Shown piece by piece: positions 8,635-18,099 of a stretch of DNA of 39,233 bases. Numbering within the stretch: the first letter of the stretch is position 1; every line of letters begins with the position of its first letter. The position numbers and the translations under genes are program-made. The stretch comes from Desulfobacterales bacterium (GTDB taxonomy: Bacteria; Desulfobacterota; Desulfobacteria; Desulfobacterales; Desulfolunaceae), in NCBI GenBank assembly GCA_022360815.1, contig JAKSCC010000267.1, forward strand, positions 1 through 39,233, read 5' to 3'. The notes below the pieces were generated by a model that saw only the letters and a program-made list of their open reading frames with translations, was not told where the DNA came from and made no database searches.

Positions 8635-11067
8635 TTAAAGCAAAAATCGCCCTCTCTCCACCTGAGCCTCACCCAGTAGTGTCACAATCACCTCATTTGC
8701 CCTCTCACATCCACTCCAATCGCCTCTCCTTCTCGCCTCCCGCAACCTGTTCCACCCCCCCTCAAAGGAGATCATTTCTTCAAAAGATAAAAAGTGAAAT
8801 CGCGGCATCAGGTGAACAGGAAGGTGGGATGAGGCTGTCTCCATAAAAAGGGTTCGAAAGCCAGAGTCGAAAAAACGATCGGTCCAGTCTGGGCAGATGA
8901 TATGAAGAATTTGCGGATTGATCTGCTGCTTGTTATTGCCTGGACTCTTCTCCTCTAAAACCGGAGGGCTAAGCAAAACCTCTTCCACCAGATGAAGGCC
9001 TTCTGTGGCCATGTTGAGAAAGATAAGGTAGTAACGAAGCAAATGAACCAGGCGAACGGCATGCTTTTTGGTTTCGGCACTGCCCATAAAAAGCCAGGAG
9101 CCATTCAGGTTAAAAAGAAGTTTTACCTCATTGCAGGTGGAGGTGATGGCAAGGCGGTAATACGATCTTTTTGTGCCGTGCCTTAAAAGAGACTCAAAGA
9201 GTAGATTGCGTCGAAAAGGTGCGATCAGCTCTTTGAGTTCGGCAATATCATCGCAGGTGATTTTTGTTTCAGCACGAGAGCCCACAACCGGATAGAGGTG
9301 GGTCAGCTCTTCCCCCTCTTTGCCCAGACCAACGGCAAGGGCCCCGTCATCTATGGAGAGAAACGCCTCATCTGAAATCAGCTTCAAGCCGTCTCGGGTG
9401 ATGGGTAAGGTAAGGGAGCCGCTTTGGTTAAGGGTAAACCCAAAGAGAATCTCCAACCGCTCTTCAACAGGGGATTTTTCTGGGCGACCCTTGCTGTTTG
9501 ATTTATAATTTGTCCCTTGAAGCCGATTGGCCGAAAGGTGGGGAAGCCTCTTTAAAAGGGATATCTGGGCATGAAGGTGGGCGGCTTGCTCTGTGGCATT
9601 GCTTAAGTACCCTCCGCTTCTCTTGAGAAGATCTGGGTCCACAGATTCCCCATAAAGCGCCAGTAAATGCGCCAAAAAAGCGCTTCGGCGAGTGTAGAAG
9701 GCATCGCTCTTCTTTACCCTTTTTTCGTAGCTCTTCTCGGGGTTTTCACCAAGATGCAAAGCGGAAATACCTGGGATCATCTCATCTGTCAAAAAAGAGC
9801 CAAAAGTCGTCTGTTCGATCCCTTCATCCGGTGAAAAGAGCTGGTGCAGCGAGGCCAGGGTTGCCATGCCGTCGGCAAGGGGCTGCTCCATAAGAGAGAG
9901 GTACCCTTTTAGCTGGGCTGCCGCAGCCCTTCTCTCTTCCGGATAAGAGGCGGGCACCCCAAAGGCATTGATACCGTAGATGGTGGGAAAGTGATTCTGA
10001 ATGGAGGTGTATTCTCCAAACGCTCGATGCTCTCCTCTGGGCAAAGCGTAGAGGGTTTCGGGCGCATAGGGAGGCGATTTTCCAGCCTGGTACTTCAAGG
10101 CAAAATAGCGATTTCGAAATTCCGGAAGAGAAATAAAGATCTCTTTTCCCTTCTGATGAAGGGTAAGCCCTACCTCATCAAACGAAGAGGGTATTTCAAG
10201 TGAAAAGCACGAATCTTCGCAAGGAATCTCGACACAGTGATAGTGATCGCCCTCCTGTGTCACAAAAAAGAGCTGCTCCACGCAAAGCACGCCCTCTATT
10301 TCGCGCACGGCAGAGATCACGTCGGTGATCATCACTCGATTTTTCCGCGTCGAAAGCCCGCTGTCCACACGTGTGCCGTGTCGGGTTAACGGCCCCTCAA
10401 ATACATCTTCCAGGCATCGCCCCTCTTTTATCAATTTTTCAGGGTGCTCGGTGTGCATGGAGGGAGAGAGAAATTCGCGGCAGATATGATAGATCTCCGC
10501 AAGCACTTCATGAGAATCTCTCAAGCCATCCACCTCCACCCTGGCCGAAAGGCTGCAGGAGACCTCATTTAAAATCACCACTTCGCCAAGGTCTTCCCCC
10601 AGGTTGCGCACACTGTGGTAAGCCTCTTCCACCCTCTCAATGAGGGATCTCTCCTCTTCCTCCCTTTCCTTTTTCACCACAACACGCCAAAGACCACGGC
10701 CTTTAGGCTCCACCCAGATGTTCTCCACCCCATCGACAACATCAAAGAGAAAACGCCTCAAATCCTCTTTTGTCACCGGCCCGCAGGGAAAAATCTTTTC
10801 AGGAGGCACCATGCCGCAGGCCTCGGGCTCAAACCCTTTTTCATCAGAAAAATAGTCTTCGGTGGAAAATCCGGTGCGATGAATCAGATCGGTCAGGCCG
10901 TAGCAGAGGGACTCCAGCATGGTCACACCGGGATCGTGAAGGTTGTAATCACTCCAGATATTACTCGAAAAGGCCTGAGCCAAACGAATGCCTTCTTCTC
11001 TTAAGGCAGAAAATCCGGTGGGCTCTTTTTTTAGATCCCGTTTCTTGATAAAGGCTGGTTCATCCAT
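8635..11067 (-). CDS. eCIS baseplate protein, J-like (Afp12-type position)
   Basis: 810 residues. The N-terminal motif WSDYNLHDPGVTMLE (38-52) is a hallmark of phage-like baseplate wedge proteins (W-x-D-Y-N-x-HDPG-x-T-x-LE). The C-terminal half has blocks typical of contractile injection system wedge proteins (for example SGGYLSNATEQAAHLHAQISLL and ERLEILFGF). It should form the outer part of the baseplate wedge that holds the sheath before firing. The ATG overlaps the last 8 nt of the preceding fibre-like gene (ATGGATGA), indicating coupled translation. It is the last structural gene before the cargo gene. Afp12 and related proteins are often larger, so this may be a reduced version. Family call is confident; exact equivalence to Afp11 or Afp12 is not. 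Confidence 0.8.
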   Translation of the reverse strand: MDEPAFIKKRDLKKEPTGFSALREEGIRLAQAFSSNIWSDYNLHDPGVTMLESLCYGLTDLIHRTGFSTEDYFSDEKGFEPEACGMVPPEKIFPCGPVTKEDLRRFLFDVVDGVENIWVEPKGRGLWRVVVKKEREEEERSLIERVEEAYHSVRNLGEDLGEVVILNEVSCSLSARVEVDGLRDSHEVLAEIYHICREFLSPSMHTEHPEKLIKEGRCLEDVFEGPLTRHGTRVDSGLSTRKNRVMITDVISAVREIEGVLCVEQLFFVTQEGDHYHCVEIPCEDSCFSLEIPSSFDEVGLTLHQKGKEIFISLPEFRNRYFALKYQAGKSPPYAPETLYALPRGEHRAFGEYTSIQNHFPTIYGINAFGVPASYPEERRAAAAQLKGYLSLMEQPLADGMATLASLHQLFSPDEGIEQTTFGSFLTDEMIPGISALHLGENPEKSYEKRVKKSDAFYTRRSAFLAHLLALYGESVDPDLLKRSGGYLSNATEQAAHLHAQISLLKRLPHLSANRLQGTNYKSNSKGRPEKSPVEERLEILFGFTLNQSGSLTLPITRDGLKLISDEAFLSIDDGALAVGLGKEGEELTHLYPVVGSRAETKITCDDIAELKELIAPFRRNLLFESLLRHGTKRSYYRLAITSTCNEVKLLFNLNGSWLFMGSAETKKHAVRLVHLLRYYLIFLNMATEGLHLVEEVLLSPPVLEEKSPGNNKQQINPQILHIICPDWTDRFFDSGFRTLFMETASSHLPVHLMPRFHFLSFEEMISFEGGWNRLREARRRGDWSGCERANEVIVTLLGEAQVERGRFLL

Positions 11068-11794
11068 GGATCAGGCATCTCTCCATAAAGGGATCGTCCC
11101 AGAGCCGCGAAAGGTAAAACTGAATAGCAGCATCGCCACCGTAAGCCCTTGCCGTTCGAACCTCCAAACGATAGCTGTGCCGCGAGCCCTGCCACCTTAG
11201 CTTGATGCGGTTGCAACGGGTATCGAAGTGAGCCTGGGTTACGGAAATTTTCCCCTTTCCTTTAAAGGTATTCATGGCCACGCCGTGAACCAGTGCATAG
11301 CGCCCCTCTCCTTTTTTTCCGGCCCCGGCGGTAATTTCAAAGGCGTGGCAGCCATCGAGATTATCAATAACAGCATGCCATGCACCATCGGCGGGCACCA
11401 CCCCACTTCGAAGCCGGCCCAGACGCCCTTCGGTTTTTAAAAGCCCGTTCACATCCAACTCAGATTCCGGGGTTTCACACCCCACCCCCACTTTTCCGTC
11501 GGGGGTCAATGTCAGAAGGCTTTTGCCCTCCCCATTGCGCAGATGAAACCGTCCGGTTTCCGGATCAATTCCCATGGACCAGTCGGGCCGCACCATCTCC
11601 ATGCGACGAAAAAAGCTGATCAGCTTCTCGTGCTCACCGATGGCCGCGATCTTCAGGCCGTGCTCTGCGGTCTTTTCAAACCCATCATCGACGATGCTGA
11701 TGACCGAATCGATGAGGTCGGCAAATTGCTTCTCTGATGGCAGGCTTCCGGTTTTAAAATAATTTTTAAGGGTCTTTCGATTCTGCTGAGCCAT
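11060..11794 (-). CDS. Small fibre-like/baseplate-associated protein
   Basis: 244 residues with no signal peptide or membrane segment. The N-terminus carries LKNYFKTGSLPSEKQFADLIDS (8-29), a motif I associate with tail-fibre-like proteins encoded beside contractile injection systems. A short helical part is followed by beta-rich text (GIDPETGRFHLRNGEGKSLLTLTPDGKVGVG, then ESELDVNGLLKTEGRLG) of the kind seen in trimeric phage fibre stalks. The C-terminal 100 residues form a compact globular-looking region with Trp and Arg. It lies between the two baseplate genes. An AAGGTG ribosome site stands 7 nt before the ATG, and its 3' end overlaps the next gene. It may bind the target surface or cap the baseplate. 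It could instead be a purely structural wedge subunit. Confidence 0.6.
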   Translation of the reverse strand: MAQQNRKTLKNYFKTGSLPSEKQFADLIDSVISIVDDGFEKTAEHGLKIAAIGEHEKLISFFRRMEMVRPDWSMGIDPETGRFHLRNGEGKSLLTLTPDGKVGVGCETPESELDVNGLLKTEGRLGRLRSGVVPADGAWHAVIDNLDGCHAFEITAGAGKKGEGRYALVHGVAMNTFKGKGKISVTQAHFDTRCNRIKLRWQGSRHSYRLEVRTARAYGGDAAIQFYLSRLWDDPFMERCLIHG

Positions 11795-11800
11795 GGTGAA

Positions 11801-14800
11801 TCACCTTAAAATAATGAATGTCCGTCCCACCTCCAACTCGCCAACCCCTGTCTTTTCAGGAGCGATGGGCTCTGCTGTTTCATGTGTTTCCAAAAAGTGA
11901 GCCCCTGCAGGGATGGCCATGCTCCAGGGCGTGGTGGGACGAATCTCTTTGCGAGTGAGGCTTTGGGGTGGGCCTTGGGTTCCTCGGCAGGGGGACAGGT
12001 TCTCATTCTCATCATCTTCTGAGGCAAAAGACTTGATAACGGTATCTCCCATGGCAAAAATGCCTTGAGGAGACCGTGTGATGTGAAGCATGGAAAAATT
12101 GGTTACCGAAATGACATCTGGATGGCCAGAGAGAAAGGCCAGCACTTCGGACTGGCGAATGCACCACCCAAAACGCGGCCTGTATCCCACCTCTTCCACC
12201 CAAGGCGAAAGAAAATCACCAATGGACCCATGGACCCTTTGAAGGACATTGCCTTGGGCTTTTTTCAAGGTCAAGGTGCAGCGGACCTGAATCTTCTCGT
12301 AAACAGGATTGGTCACACAAACCCGAGCATGGGGACTCATGTGCTCCCTTAAAAACGCCTCCATTTCAGAGAGCTCGTGAGCGGCAAACCGAGGCGGGGC
12401 CTCCTCCTCATCCTTCTCTTTGGGGAGCACGGCCACCAAAAAATGGCCTGGGGCACACGCACCCTTCTCGTCCATGGCCGAAAAACACTTCACCTTCTGA
12501 ACATCGGGGACCTCGGCCAGAAGCAGACGTTCCACATCCCAAGGGGTCACCGCCCTCTTTTTGTGTCTGAGGCGTTCCTGAAATCGAGCCACAGCCAATG
12601 CGCCTTTCTCAGAAGCCCGTCTGCCAAAGCCATCCAACACCTGATGCGCTGCCCCCAGGCCCGGAACATCCACCGAAGGCCGATGCACACTGCCATGGGG
12701 AGACATCTCACCGTCGGAAGAGAGAAGCTTTGCACGGGCTCCGTTCAACACCAAAGCCCGACAGCTTGCCAGCCCTTGAAGACGTTTTTGAAGACGTTCT
12801 TGCTCGCTTTTCTCAACTGCCACCTGTGCTCGGAGCCAAATCAAGTCATCGGGCATCACCCCATGGGCCTCTGATTTCAACTCTGGCAGGTCAAGAACCA
12901 CAATCCCTGACGTGAGAAACCCTTTGGTGCCATCATAAAGGACCGCACGCTCTTCAAGGGTGCACCAGCTCTCACCTTTTAAGTAGCCCCACAAAAGCTT
13001 TAAGGGTGCTTGCCCGGAAAGTGCAGTGGCATCATCACTCAAGCAAAAGAGAAGATTGACCCGGCCCGCCACTTTTTCGGCCGTGATGCCAATCATCAAC
13101 TGGGCATCGCTTTCAAAGTGGGGCACCAAACACCCCCGGCCTCTTTGAGTGCCCAATGGGTAAATATGGAAAAAAGCCGCATCGCCTTGTCCCCCATGAA
13201 TGCAAACCTTCTGGCGGGCTGCATAGTCGATTGCCATGTGCTGAATCATGGGGGTATAAGGCGCCTTTGGAAGCTCAATCCCCTTTTTAATTTTCGCCTG
13301 AAGCATCAGCTGCCGGGTCAGAAGCTCGGGATAGAGCTCATGGCCAAACGCCATATCTGGCGAAACCAGCTCAACTTTAAGCGCCCCGTCATGTTTTTGC
13401 TTCGACAAAGGCTCTGCTGAAAGCAGGCGCGGATCATCAAGACTCAATGTGGAATGGTTTTGAGGAAGACGGGCCGAATCTCTCTTTTCGGTAAAGAGTT
13501 TCTGAAGCGAAGAGCCTGCTTCAAAAAGCCACCGGCCTCTTTTAAGAGCAGAGAGACGAACGGCAAATGAGCCGGTGTCAATGCCCCTGTCATACACTCT
13601 GTAGTGTTCATAAAACCCCCCGGGAATCTGAGGAAGATCGGCCCATCTCAAATGGAGGCTTAAGTGCGTCACCTCTTTTGGGGCAGACTCCGGATGGTGC
13701 ACCGTCAAAAAAGAACCGCACCTTGGAATGGGGCCAAAAGGGGCAAAGGGAGTCTGGGGATCGAGGGGCCCCAGCTGATTTTTCAAGGCGAACCGTTCTG
13801 CCCCACTCACCGATACCGAAAAAAGCGCCTCTGTTAGCGTCACCTGGGAGAGAAGCGAATAGAGATAAACGGGTGCCCGTGGGTTTAAAAGCACCTCAAT
13901 GCAAGGAAGCCCGCAGCATCCGATTTGTCCCTTGCCGTGAATCTCTTGGGTGCATGCCACCACAGAAGGAAAGGAGCGCTCCAACTGAATCTGAAACCCA
14001 AGGGAGAGCCCCTCCTTTGAAACGTTTGCCGAAAGGCTCCAGTCATGCACCTCCTCCCAGCCGCTTGCTATAGAGAGTCGAATCTGAAACCCTTGGGAAA
14101 AAAGGATGCGCAGGGCCCCTTTTCGTCCCTCTTTTCGGCTTTGGCAAAGGGAGTCAAGGGTCTTTTCAAAAAGGCCTAGCTGCTCTTGACTCAAGGGCGA
14201 AGAGACCAGGGTCATCTCAATGGTCCGCGCCCCTTCTGCAAGCTCAAGCACTGAGGCGGCCAGGGCAAAACCAATACGGGCATCCTCTCCCTTTATTCCA
14301 GCCCCCAGAAGGGAGAAACGTTCCTGGTGAGAAATCCCTTTTTCTGCCAAAGTCTTTGCCGATACAAGCCCTACCCCATGATGGCGCAGGGCACTGACAA
14401 GCCCCAATTCATGCTCGGGAGAGATCAGAGGATCCCGTTCACAAAAGAGGGTTTGGACTCTTGTGATCTCGCCCTTCTGCACGGTCACTTCGTCGAGCAG
14501 CTCACTTGCCAGGTTATCGCCCAGTGTTTTTTTTCCCCCTTCAAACTGGGTTCCTTTGGGCACCCACACCTGAAAAGCATTCTCTTTCGACCTGCGGGAA
14601 GAAAATGCAAGGTAGAGACACCCTGGCTTCCCTTCTCGGTGCTTAAATCCCAACACCTTGTTATAGTAGAGATCCCGATGACGCTCAGGAAACGCGTTCA
14701 TCGCCTTTGCAGCCTCTTTGTAGAGAGATAAAAAGGTAAGAATCAGCCCGGCTGCTGCATCATGATTTTTGGTAAAAAGGGAGGCTTCAAAACAGCTTCT

Positions 14801-15472
14801 GGCCGCCTCTTTTATCTGCTCTGCGGCATTGTAGAATCTGTAAAAAAGATGGGGGGAAAGTGCTGTCTCACGACCGCCTTTCTGAAGGCGTGCCAAAGCC
14901 GCCTCTTTCACGTTCCAGATGGGATAAAACTGCTCTGGCCGCACAAGACTCTTCTTTCGGCCAAGATCGTGACAAATTCGAATTTCAGCCAGTTCAATGC
15001 GGGCCAAAGCTTCGGAAAGATCTTTTTCAATCACCCCGGACAGAATCGCCAAAAGCGATCTTGACTCCTGACCTGAGCAAGCAAGAAGGAGCCCATACCA
15101 CCGGTTTAATGCAAGGGCCACCTTGTAGGCTTCTGCCAAAAGCCGCAGTGCCCGCAAACCGTTGCAGCGCCTTCCAAGGGACCTCACCCGCCTTTCACAA
15201 CCAGAAAGATCTTCCCCTGCAATCACAGCCAAAAGGCAGGACTCGTCGGATGTAAAAAGACCGTACCAGCCCCCCTCCACACGGTTCGAAGCCGAAACAA
15301 AGGCGAGTTCCTTGGCCGCTTCGGCCATCTCCCCAAGACGCCCCAAAAGATCCAAGGGATCGACTTGAAGTGTGTCCGGCGCAGGAAGCCTTTTAGCCAA
15401 CAGGCGATCTGTCTGGCCGGTGCCATCTTTTCTCCAAAGCGGCATGGCTGTTTTTGTAATCTCTTGAGTCAT
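11801..15472 (-). CDS. eCIS large baseplate J protein (Afp11-type)
   Basis: 1223 residues, the largest gene of the cluster. The C-terminal quarter has the conserved J-protein pattern: RAVTPWDVERLLLAEVPDVQKVKC (from about 973), VTNPVYEKIQVRCTL, FLSPW, GYRPRFGWCIRQSEVLAFLSG, ISVTNF, and the end GVGELEVGRTFIIL. In T4 (gp6) and Afp (Afp11/12) this family forms the inner iris of the baseplate wedge. The N-terminal 500 residues are helix-rich and not assigned. The ribosome site is weak, and the ATG overlaps the TGA of a possible 10-codon leader frame (15469-15501), so initiation may depend on coupling. The gap to gp25 upstream (110 nt) is the second longest inside the structural operon. Confidence 0.82.
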   Translation of the reverse strand: MTQEITKTAMPLWRKDGTGQTDRLLAKRLPAPDTLQVDPLDLLGRLGEMAEAAKELAFVSASNRVEGGWYGLFTSDESCLLAVIAGEDLSGCERRVRSLGRRCNGLRALRLLAEAYKVALALNRWYGLLLACSGQESRSLLAILSGVIEKDLSEALARIELAEIRICHDLGRKKSLVRPEQFYPIWNVKEAALARLQKGGRETALSPHLFYRFYNAAEQIKEAARSCFEASLFTKNHDAAAGLILTFLSLYKEAAKAMNAFPERHRDLYYNKVLGFKHREGKPGCLYLAFSSRRSKENAFQVWVPKGTQFEGGKKTLGDNLASELLDEVTVQKGEITRVQTLFCERDPLISPEHELGLVSALRHHGVGLVSAKTLAEKGISHQERFSLLGAGIKGEDARIGFALAASVLELAEGARTIEMTLVSSPLSQEQLGLFEKTLDSLCQSRKEGRKGALRILFSQGFQIRLSIASGWEEVHDWSLSANVSKEGLSLGFQIQLERSFPSVVACTQEIHGKGQIGCCGLPCIEVLLNPRAPVYLYSLLSQVTLTEALFSVSVSGAERFALKNQLGPLDPQTPFAPFGPIPRCGSFLTVHHPESAPKEVTHLSLHLRWADLPQIPGGFYEHYRVYDRGIDTGSFAVRLSALKRGRWLFEAGSSLQKLFTEKRDSARLPQNHSTLSLDDPRLLSAEPLSKQKHDGALKVELVSPDMAFGHELYPELLTRQLMLQAKIKKGIELPKAPYTPMIQHMAIDYAARQKVCIHGGQGDAAFFHIYPLGTQRGRGCLVPHFESDAQLMIGITAEKVAGRVNLLFCLSDDATALSGQAPLKLLWGYLKGESWCTLEERAVLYDGTKGFLTSGIVVLDLPELKSEAHGVMPDDLIWLRAQVAVEKSEQERLQKRLQGLASCRALVLNGARAKLLSSDGEMSPHGSVHRPSVDVPGLGAAHQVLDGFGRRASEKGALAVARFQERLRHKKRAVTPWDVERLLLAEVPDVQKVKCFSAMDEKGACAPGHFLVAVLPKEKDEEEAPPRFAAHELSEMEAFLREHMSPHARVCVTNPVYEKIQVRCTLTLKKAQGNVLQRVHGSIGDFLSPWVEEVGYRPRFGWCIRQSEVLAFLSGHPDVISVTNFSMLHITRSPQGIFAMGDTVIKSFASEDDENENLSPCRGTQGPPQSLTRKEIRPTTPWSMAIPAGAHFLETHETAEPIAPEKTGVGELEVGRTFIILR

Positions 15473-15582
15473 CGACCAGGTTGTGATGCAAATATTGGCA
15501 TTTTACTGCGCCTTCTTGGGCCTCAGTTCTTTACTTCAAAAAAGCGATTCACCAAGGGCAGACGGAACAGCAACTAGAAGCA

Positions 15583-15990
15583 TTACACATTTGTCCCTTC
15601 CAAGAAATAAAATGGATAGACCATGTTGGACCGCGTGTTGGTGATGCGCACCGTGTAGTCCACGGTGATGGCCAGCACCCCATCCTCCTGACGCGAAAGA
15701 TCCACATCCACACGGTTGACACTCACTCGGGGTTCGTGAAACAAGATGGCCCGCTCCACCCGATCCACCACATCGGTAACGGTACTCTCGTCAAAGGTTT
15801 CGTACGTCATAGCGTGAAGGCTGCACCCGTAGTCGGGCTGCATCACCCGCTCTCCAGGTGCCGTGGCAAGAAGAATCATAAGACTCTGAGCGATGTCCTC
15901 TTCACCGTGTGCCATACGGCTCAAGCGCCCCTTGCCGAAAAACGCCGGAGGAAAATGCCAGCCGCTGCCCTGAAAATCTGAGCCTGTCAT
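15583..15990 (-). CDS. gp25-like baseplate wedge protein (Afp9-type)
   Basis: 135 residues, a usual length for the gp25/GPW family. Matching features are the N-terminal GSGWHFPPAF, then DIAQSLMILLATAPGERVMQPDYGCSLHAMTYE, where the E-R-x-M-x-P-x-[YF]-G motif joins the wedge to the sheath, and a beta-rich end (RVDVDLSRQEDGVLAITVDYTV). The protein sits in the baseplate and links wedge proteins to the first sheath ring. AAGGA lies 8 nt upstream of the ATG at 15990, 12 nt after the PAAR stop. In Serratia Afp, gp25 precedes PAAR; here the order is reversed. Confidence 0.9.
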   Translation of the reverse strand: MTGSDFQGSGWHFPPAFFGKGRLSRMAHGEEDIAQSLMILLATAPGERVMQPDYGCSLHAMTYETFDESTVTDVVDRVERAILFHEPRVSVNRVDVDLSRQEDGVLAITVDYTVRITNTRSNMVYPFYFLEGTNV

Positions 15991-16002
15991 AAACGCCGTC
16001 CT

Positions 16003-16305
16003 TTATCCGCCAATCATCACCGTCATGCACCCCAACGCAATGGTTCCCCCGTGGGCCGTGGTATCTCCCATTCGAGCAGCGGGTTTGCCTCCAATCATCA
16101 CCGTGGCCGAGCCCTTGGCTATGGTGTCAGGCGGCCCCACACAGACGCAAGAGTCACCCAAAACCGCTGCGGGCATCTTGCCAATAAGTACTGTGGGCAC
16201 TCCGGGCCCTACCACCGGGCCTCCCACATGAGGAATAGGCGAAGGAACCGCAGGGGTCTGCATGGGACAGGTATGCATATCGGTAAGGCGGGCTGCAGGA
16301 GGCAT
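16003..16305 (-). CDS. PAAR-domain spike tip (Afp10-type)
   Basis: 100 residues made almost entirely of the PAAR fold. MPPAARLTDMHTCPM is the N-terminal metal-site region. Proline and glycine turns follow (PHVGGPVVGPGVPTVLIG), then KMPAAVLGDSCVC, KPAARMGDTTAHGG and the closing CMTVMIGG. PAAR proteins cap the spike with a sharp metal-stabilised cone that pierces the target envelope. No C-terminal extension is present, so this tip carries no fused toxin. The ATG (303-305 of 16303-16305) overlaps the spike gene's stop as TGATG, a classic translational coupling. Confidence 0.93.
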   Translation of the reverse strand: MPPAARLTDMHTCPMQTPAVPSPIPHVGGPVVGPGVPTVLIGKMPAAVLGDSCVCVGPPDTIAKGSATVMIGGKPAARMGDTTAHGGTIALGCMTVMIGG

Positions 16306-18095
16306 CAGTTGATCATCACCATGGCCCCTTTGACGGTGGTCTGGCCCGAAGCTGAAATCTCTGCGCTGGCGCTTCCTTTGGCCACAAGACCTACGTCTGC
16401 GGTGGCGTTAACGTTCATTCCCTTCATTTTAATATCGGCCTTGGAGGTCAGTCCCAGCTCTCCAGTGGCATCCACCGTCACCTTGCCTTTGGCGGTGATG
16501 GCAATATCCTTAGGGCTGTCCAGGGCGATGCCTTTGTCATTTAAAGTCAGGGTGTTCTGGTTTTGATCCTCAAGGGTGATCCCTTTGGCTTCATCGCTGA
16601 TGGTGATCTTGTTCCCCCCTGGGGTCTCTAAAGTGATCACCTTCTTCTCTTCGTCAAAGGTGAGCTTAAGCTTTTCGCGGGTGACGATGGTTTTGGTATT
16701 GTTTTCCGCTGTCAAGGCTTCGGGAGCCGCCCTTCCACTGCTATGAAGAGAACCCAAGATCACAGGAAAACGGGGGTCGGCATTAAAAAATCCAAGCACC
16801 ACTTCATCCCCCACTTCGGGGATAAAAAAACTTCCCACATCGCTGCTGCCGTAATAGGTGCCCAAGCGTGCCCAGATCCCCACTGTCTCATTTTCCATAA
16901 CCGGCAAAGAAACCTGAACCCGACCTTCGCCTTCCGGATCGCCGTCCAACTTCGTTACCAACCCCACCTGAAGACCCTCCACACCGGGAAGCTGCCCCGA
17001 GGCAGGGGGCGGCGAAATATCCTCCCTCTCGGAAAACCACTCCGGTGAAAGACCAAACTCCACATCGGTATACCAGTTGCCGGCTGAAACATCGTGATGC
17101 ACGGTGGAGACATAAATGCTGCCTTCAAACCGCTCACCAACACCCTCCACCTCCATTAGATCTCCGGGAGAGACCAAAGCGCTTCCCTGAAACCGCATGC
17201 TGCCTCGAATCCTGGCCAGCCCGCTTTTTAAAAGGGCAGAATCGGCCCAGGCTTTGAGGGACTCCGGTTCCATGGGTACACCACTTCGAAGCACGGTTTT
17301 ATCGGCCCCCACCACTTCAGAAAGGGCATCAGTGGTAACGTTTCCCTGCTCCTGAAGGGATGGAGAAGCGCCCTCTTTTTCGGAAATGGCAAGGCTTTTC
17401 ACATCCCACCCCACGCAGCGTGAGGCGGCAACCTGGCTTCTGGCATCCATCTCACCTCGAAAATGGATCAAATCGTCTCCCCAACTCACCTTGAGCACTG
17501 GCGACCCATCGGTTTTGGGAGGCTTTACCGTCACCTTTCCATCATTTACGGTCACCACCAACCCATTGGCATCGGCTCGAGTCAGAATAAAATCCCAATC
17601 GGTTGCCTGATACTGCACCATGCGGGGATGGGCTGGTGTGGTGGCTTCAACCTCTGACGTAAGGCCGCCACACGCCCCGATAAGGGAGGTGATGATATCG
17701 CTATCGGCGCTATCCATATGGTTGGTGTTTTTCCGCAAGCTGGTAAGCTTTACCGCCTTGTCCCGACACTCCACCACCAAATGCGAGCCCCCTTCATGGA
17801 TGTTGATCCCATGCTTGACCACCACCCCTTTAAAAATGCTCGTGCTGGTGGTACCGTAACCTGCCTCCACCTCAATGTCGGCTCCTGGTTTAAAGGTCTC
17901 GCCGCTGCTCACCTCAAAGCTCTTTTTGCTCATATCGCCGTCGGCCAACACGATCTGTGCCCAGGGAATGCGGTTGATCTTTTTGTCCACCACCACCGAG
18001 ACCACCCGGCACTCCTCCTCAGAGACCTCGTTTCCAGCACTTTTCACCACCAGCTTTAATACTCCGGTGGCATTTTTAGTCGGAGAATCTGCCAC
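16305..18095 (-). CDS. VgrG-like/gpV central spike protein (Afp8-type)
   Basis: 596 residues. The N-terminal half (about 15-340) matches the gp27-like hub of VgrG/phage D proteins (FKPGADIEVEAGYG, FKGVVVKHGINIHEGG, VECRDKAVKLTSLRKN, YQATDWDFILTRADANGLVV). An OB-fold follows at about 375-460 (GLVTKLDGDPEGEGRVQVSLPV, WARLGTYYGSSDVGSFFIPEVGDEVVLGF, FPVILGSLHS). The C-terminal 110 residues are short repeated beta strands (KITISDEAKGITLED, NTLTLNDKGI) ending in a needle (SAEISASGQTTVKGAMVMIN). This is the hub and spike on which PAAR sits. It is preceded by the LysM gene and overlaps the PAAR start. Confidence 0.92.
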   Translation of the reverse strand: MADSPTKNATGVLKLVVKSAGNEVSEEECRVVSVVVDKKINRIPWAQIVLADGDMSKKSFEVSSGETFKPGADIEVEAGYGTTSTSIFKGVVVKHGINIHEGGSHLVVECRDKAVKLTSLRKNTNHMDSADSDIITSLIGACGGLTSEVEATTPAHPRMVQYQATDWDFILTRADANGLVVTVNDGKVTVKPPKTDGSPVLKVSWGDDLIHFRGEMDARSQVAASRCVGWDVKSLAISEKEGASPSLQEQGNVTTDALSEVVGADKTVLRSGVPMEPESLKAWADSALLKSGLARIRGSMRFQGSALVSPGDLMEVEGVGERFEGSIYVSTVHHDVSAGNWYTDVEFGLSPEWFSEREDISPPPASGQLPGVEGLQVGLVTKLDGDPEGEGRVQVSLPVMENETVGIWARLGTYYGSSDVGSFFIPEVGDEVVLGFFNADPRFPVILGSLHSSGRAAPEALTAENNTKTIVTREKLKLTFDEEKKVITLETPGGNKITISDEAKGITLEDQNQNTLTLNDKGIALDSPKDIAITAKGKVTVDATGELGLTSKADIKMKGMNVNATADVGLVAKGSASAEISASGQTTVKGAMVMIN

Positions 18096-18099
18096 AGCT

